A DNA stretch of 6,144 nt from Lentisphaeria bacterium (GTDB taxonomy: Bacteria; Verrucomicrobiota; Lentisphaeria; Oligosphaerales; Oligosphaeraceae). The notes beneath the pieces are model-generated. The model was not told the DNA's origin and searched no databases. It saw only the letters and a list, made by a program, of their open reading frames with translations. Positions 5,430-6,144 of the stretch are shown one piece after another. The stretch covers positions 1 through 6,144 of the forward strand of contig JAEEXV010000001.1 of NCBI GenBank assembly GCA_016287975.1, written 5' to 3'. Position 1 is the first letter of the stretch. Every line of letters begins with the position of its first letter. A program made the position numbers and the translations under genes.

Positions 5430-5754
5430 GTTTTTTCGCTGTTCGATCGAGAGACCGCTTCTGTGGCCGGTCCCATGCCATCCCCCGTCCTTACTATACT
5501 CTCCGCCGCGACGGGGCTCAGAGGGCCGGAAAACGGCCTTGCAGGCCATCCGCGTGGAACAGGACGTGGCGCGTCCCGCCGTGGCGGCGTGATTTGCGGA
5601 TGGGGTGCAAGATTCGCGATGGATCGGGGTAGTACGAAATGGACGTGGTATTTTGGGGGAATGGCCGTGTGTGAAGTTTGAGACCGTGCTGGGTGGGCAG
5701 GACTGGCCAAGTCCAGTCCGCCATCATCCAGGAACGAAGGGAGGAATGCATTCA
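5430..5754. other. Divergent intergenic region
   Basis: This 325-base stretch separates the minus-strand 172-residue gene from the plus-strand Sel1 gene. On the minus strand it holds a possible -10 (TATAGT, 5493-5498 on the plus strand) and an AAGGA before an ATG near 5477; that ATG opens a frame of about 20 codons, MAWDRPQKRSLDRTAKKHVH, which stops just inside the next gene. On the plus strand a short palindrome at 5700-5714 (GGACT, 5 bases, AGTCC) and a strong ribosome binding site precede the Sel1 start. I see no other gene. Confidence 0.45.
5737..5744 (+). promoter_or_regulatory. Ribosome binding site of the right-hand Sel1 gene
   Basis: AAGGGAGG sits 10 bases before the ATG at 5755. A second in-frame ATG at 5746 is only one base after the site and so is less likely to be used; choosing it would add just three residues (MHS). 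Confidence 0.7.
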
Positions 5755-6144
5755 ATGTCCAAGATGAGTCTTTTCCCTGGATGCCGTCTGGCGCTTCGTG
5801 CGATGGCAATCTGCCTGCTGCTGGCGGCTGGCGCATTCGGGGCGTCGTATTTTGACACGCTGGCGGAGGCGGAGCGCGCCATCGACGCGCAATACCCGTC
5901 GGGCGGCATTGCCAACCAGGCGGCGCGGGAGGAACTGCAGAAGATCCACAAGAGCGGCCGTCCCGAAGTGGAGAAGATCAGGCTCATTGAGGAGAAATTC
6001 CTGTCGGGGGCGACGCGAGGAGAGCAGAATATCAAAGAACTCCAACACCGTGCCGAGCAGGGGTACGCGGCGGCGCAGTACAACCTCGGGGTGTGCTACG
6101 CCAACGGCGTTGGCGTCCCGAAGGACTACGCGGAGGCGGCGAAA
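5755..6144 (+). CDS. Secreted Sel1-repeat protein, N-terminal part (partial)
   Basis: The first 130 codons of a gene that runs off the right edge. Residues 1-30 form a signal peptide: basic start, hydrophobic core RAMAICLLLAAGAF, and a likely cleavage after AFGA, giving mature SYFDTLAEAE. Residues 35-95 are a charged helical region (LAEAERAIDAQYPSGGIANQ, then EVEKIRLIEEKFLSGATRG) that I do not recognise. From 93 the first Sel1 repeat begins: NIKELQHRAEQGYAAAQYNL, GVCYANGVGVPKDYAEAAK. The protein should act outside the cytoplasm as a helical-repeat scaffold; its partner is unknown. The last 32 complete bases match 3-34 of this window exactly, showing recent common origin or gene conversion with the Sel1 gene at the left edge. 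Confidence 0.9.
   Translation, partial: MSKMSLFPGCRLALRAMAICLLLAAGAFGASYFDTLAEAERAIDAQYPSGGIANQAAREELQKIHKSGRPEVEKIRLIEEKFLSGATRGEQNIKELQHRAEQGYAAAQYNLGVCYANGVGVPKDYAEAAK
6112..6143 (+). repeat. Right copy of the 32-base perfect direct repeat
   Basis: Identical to 3-34, same orientation, inside the first Sel1 repeat of the right-hand gene. Recombination between the two would fuse the two Sel1 genes and remove everything between them. Confidence 0.85.

Noticed and set aside
4917..5681. Plus-strand open frame of 254 codons
   Set aside because: Its Arg/Gly/Trp-heavy composition is typical of antisense to a GC-rich gene; the minus-strand frame at 4911-5429 reads as a far more protein-like product.
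5700..5719. GGACT/AGTCC inverted repeat as a regulator site or terminator
   Set aside because: Arms of five bases without a T-run are too short to claim either role.
1..6144. CRISPR array, tRNA or rRNA genes
   Set aside because: No regularly spaced repeats, cloverleaf-like sequences or rRNA-like stretches were seen by eye.

Overview
The window is GC-rich DNA with many Sel1-type repeats (GVPKDYAEAAKWYRKAAEQGDAEAQ style). It holds a compact export operon set among decayed genes and a broken insertion sequence. This style is familiar from gut or rumen Kiritimatiellae and other PVC-group bacteria, but no rRNA or housekeeping marker is present, so the taxonomy is a weak inference.

Layout. (1) 1-104: the C-terminal end of a Sel1-repeat protein. 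(2) 105-675: a gap, then a rho-independent terminator and a minus-strand pseudogene for a small acidic protein with two CxxC knuckles, broken by one frameshift and one stop. (3) About 679-906: the C-terminal 75 residues of a LysR-type regulator, with no body upstream. (4) 907-1046: an AT-rich control region with a perfect 7-6-7 palindrome overlapping a likely promoter. (5) 1047-4420: four genes on the plus strand, each overlapping the next: an ArsR-family repressor with a Cys/His-rich tail, a periplasmic adaptor (HlyD/MacA/DevB type), an FtsX-fold permease (DevC/MacB-like), and an ABC ATPase (DevA/LolD-like). (6) 4421-4815: the 5' part of an IS1380-like transposase gene, cut off at its 3' end. 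(7) 4816-5429: on the minus strand, an unrecognised 172-residue protein gene whose stop overlaps the start of a second, truncated copy of the CxxC protein. (8) 5755-6144: the N-terminal part of another secreted Sel1-repeat protein.

How it works together. The ArsR-type protein probably represses its own operon from the palindrome and is released by a soft metal or metalloid ion. The ion could bind at a variant alpha-3 box (C31-x-H33) and/or the C-terminal Cys/His tail. The three transporter genes would form an ATP-driven adaptor/permease/ATPase pump. The adaptor keeps an RLS-like tip motif, so it probably docks onto a TolC-type outer-membrane channel encoded elsewhere. The substrate cannot be read from sequence.

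The most interesting points are the pairing of a thiol/His-rich ArsR sensor with a DevBCA-order exporter, the two complementary fragments of an unnamed CxxC protein on either side of that operon, and the Sel1 genes at the two edges, which share a 32-base perfect direct repeat.
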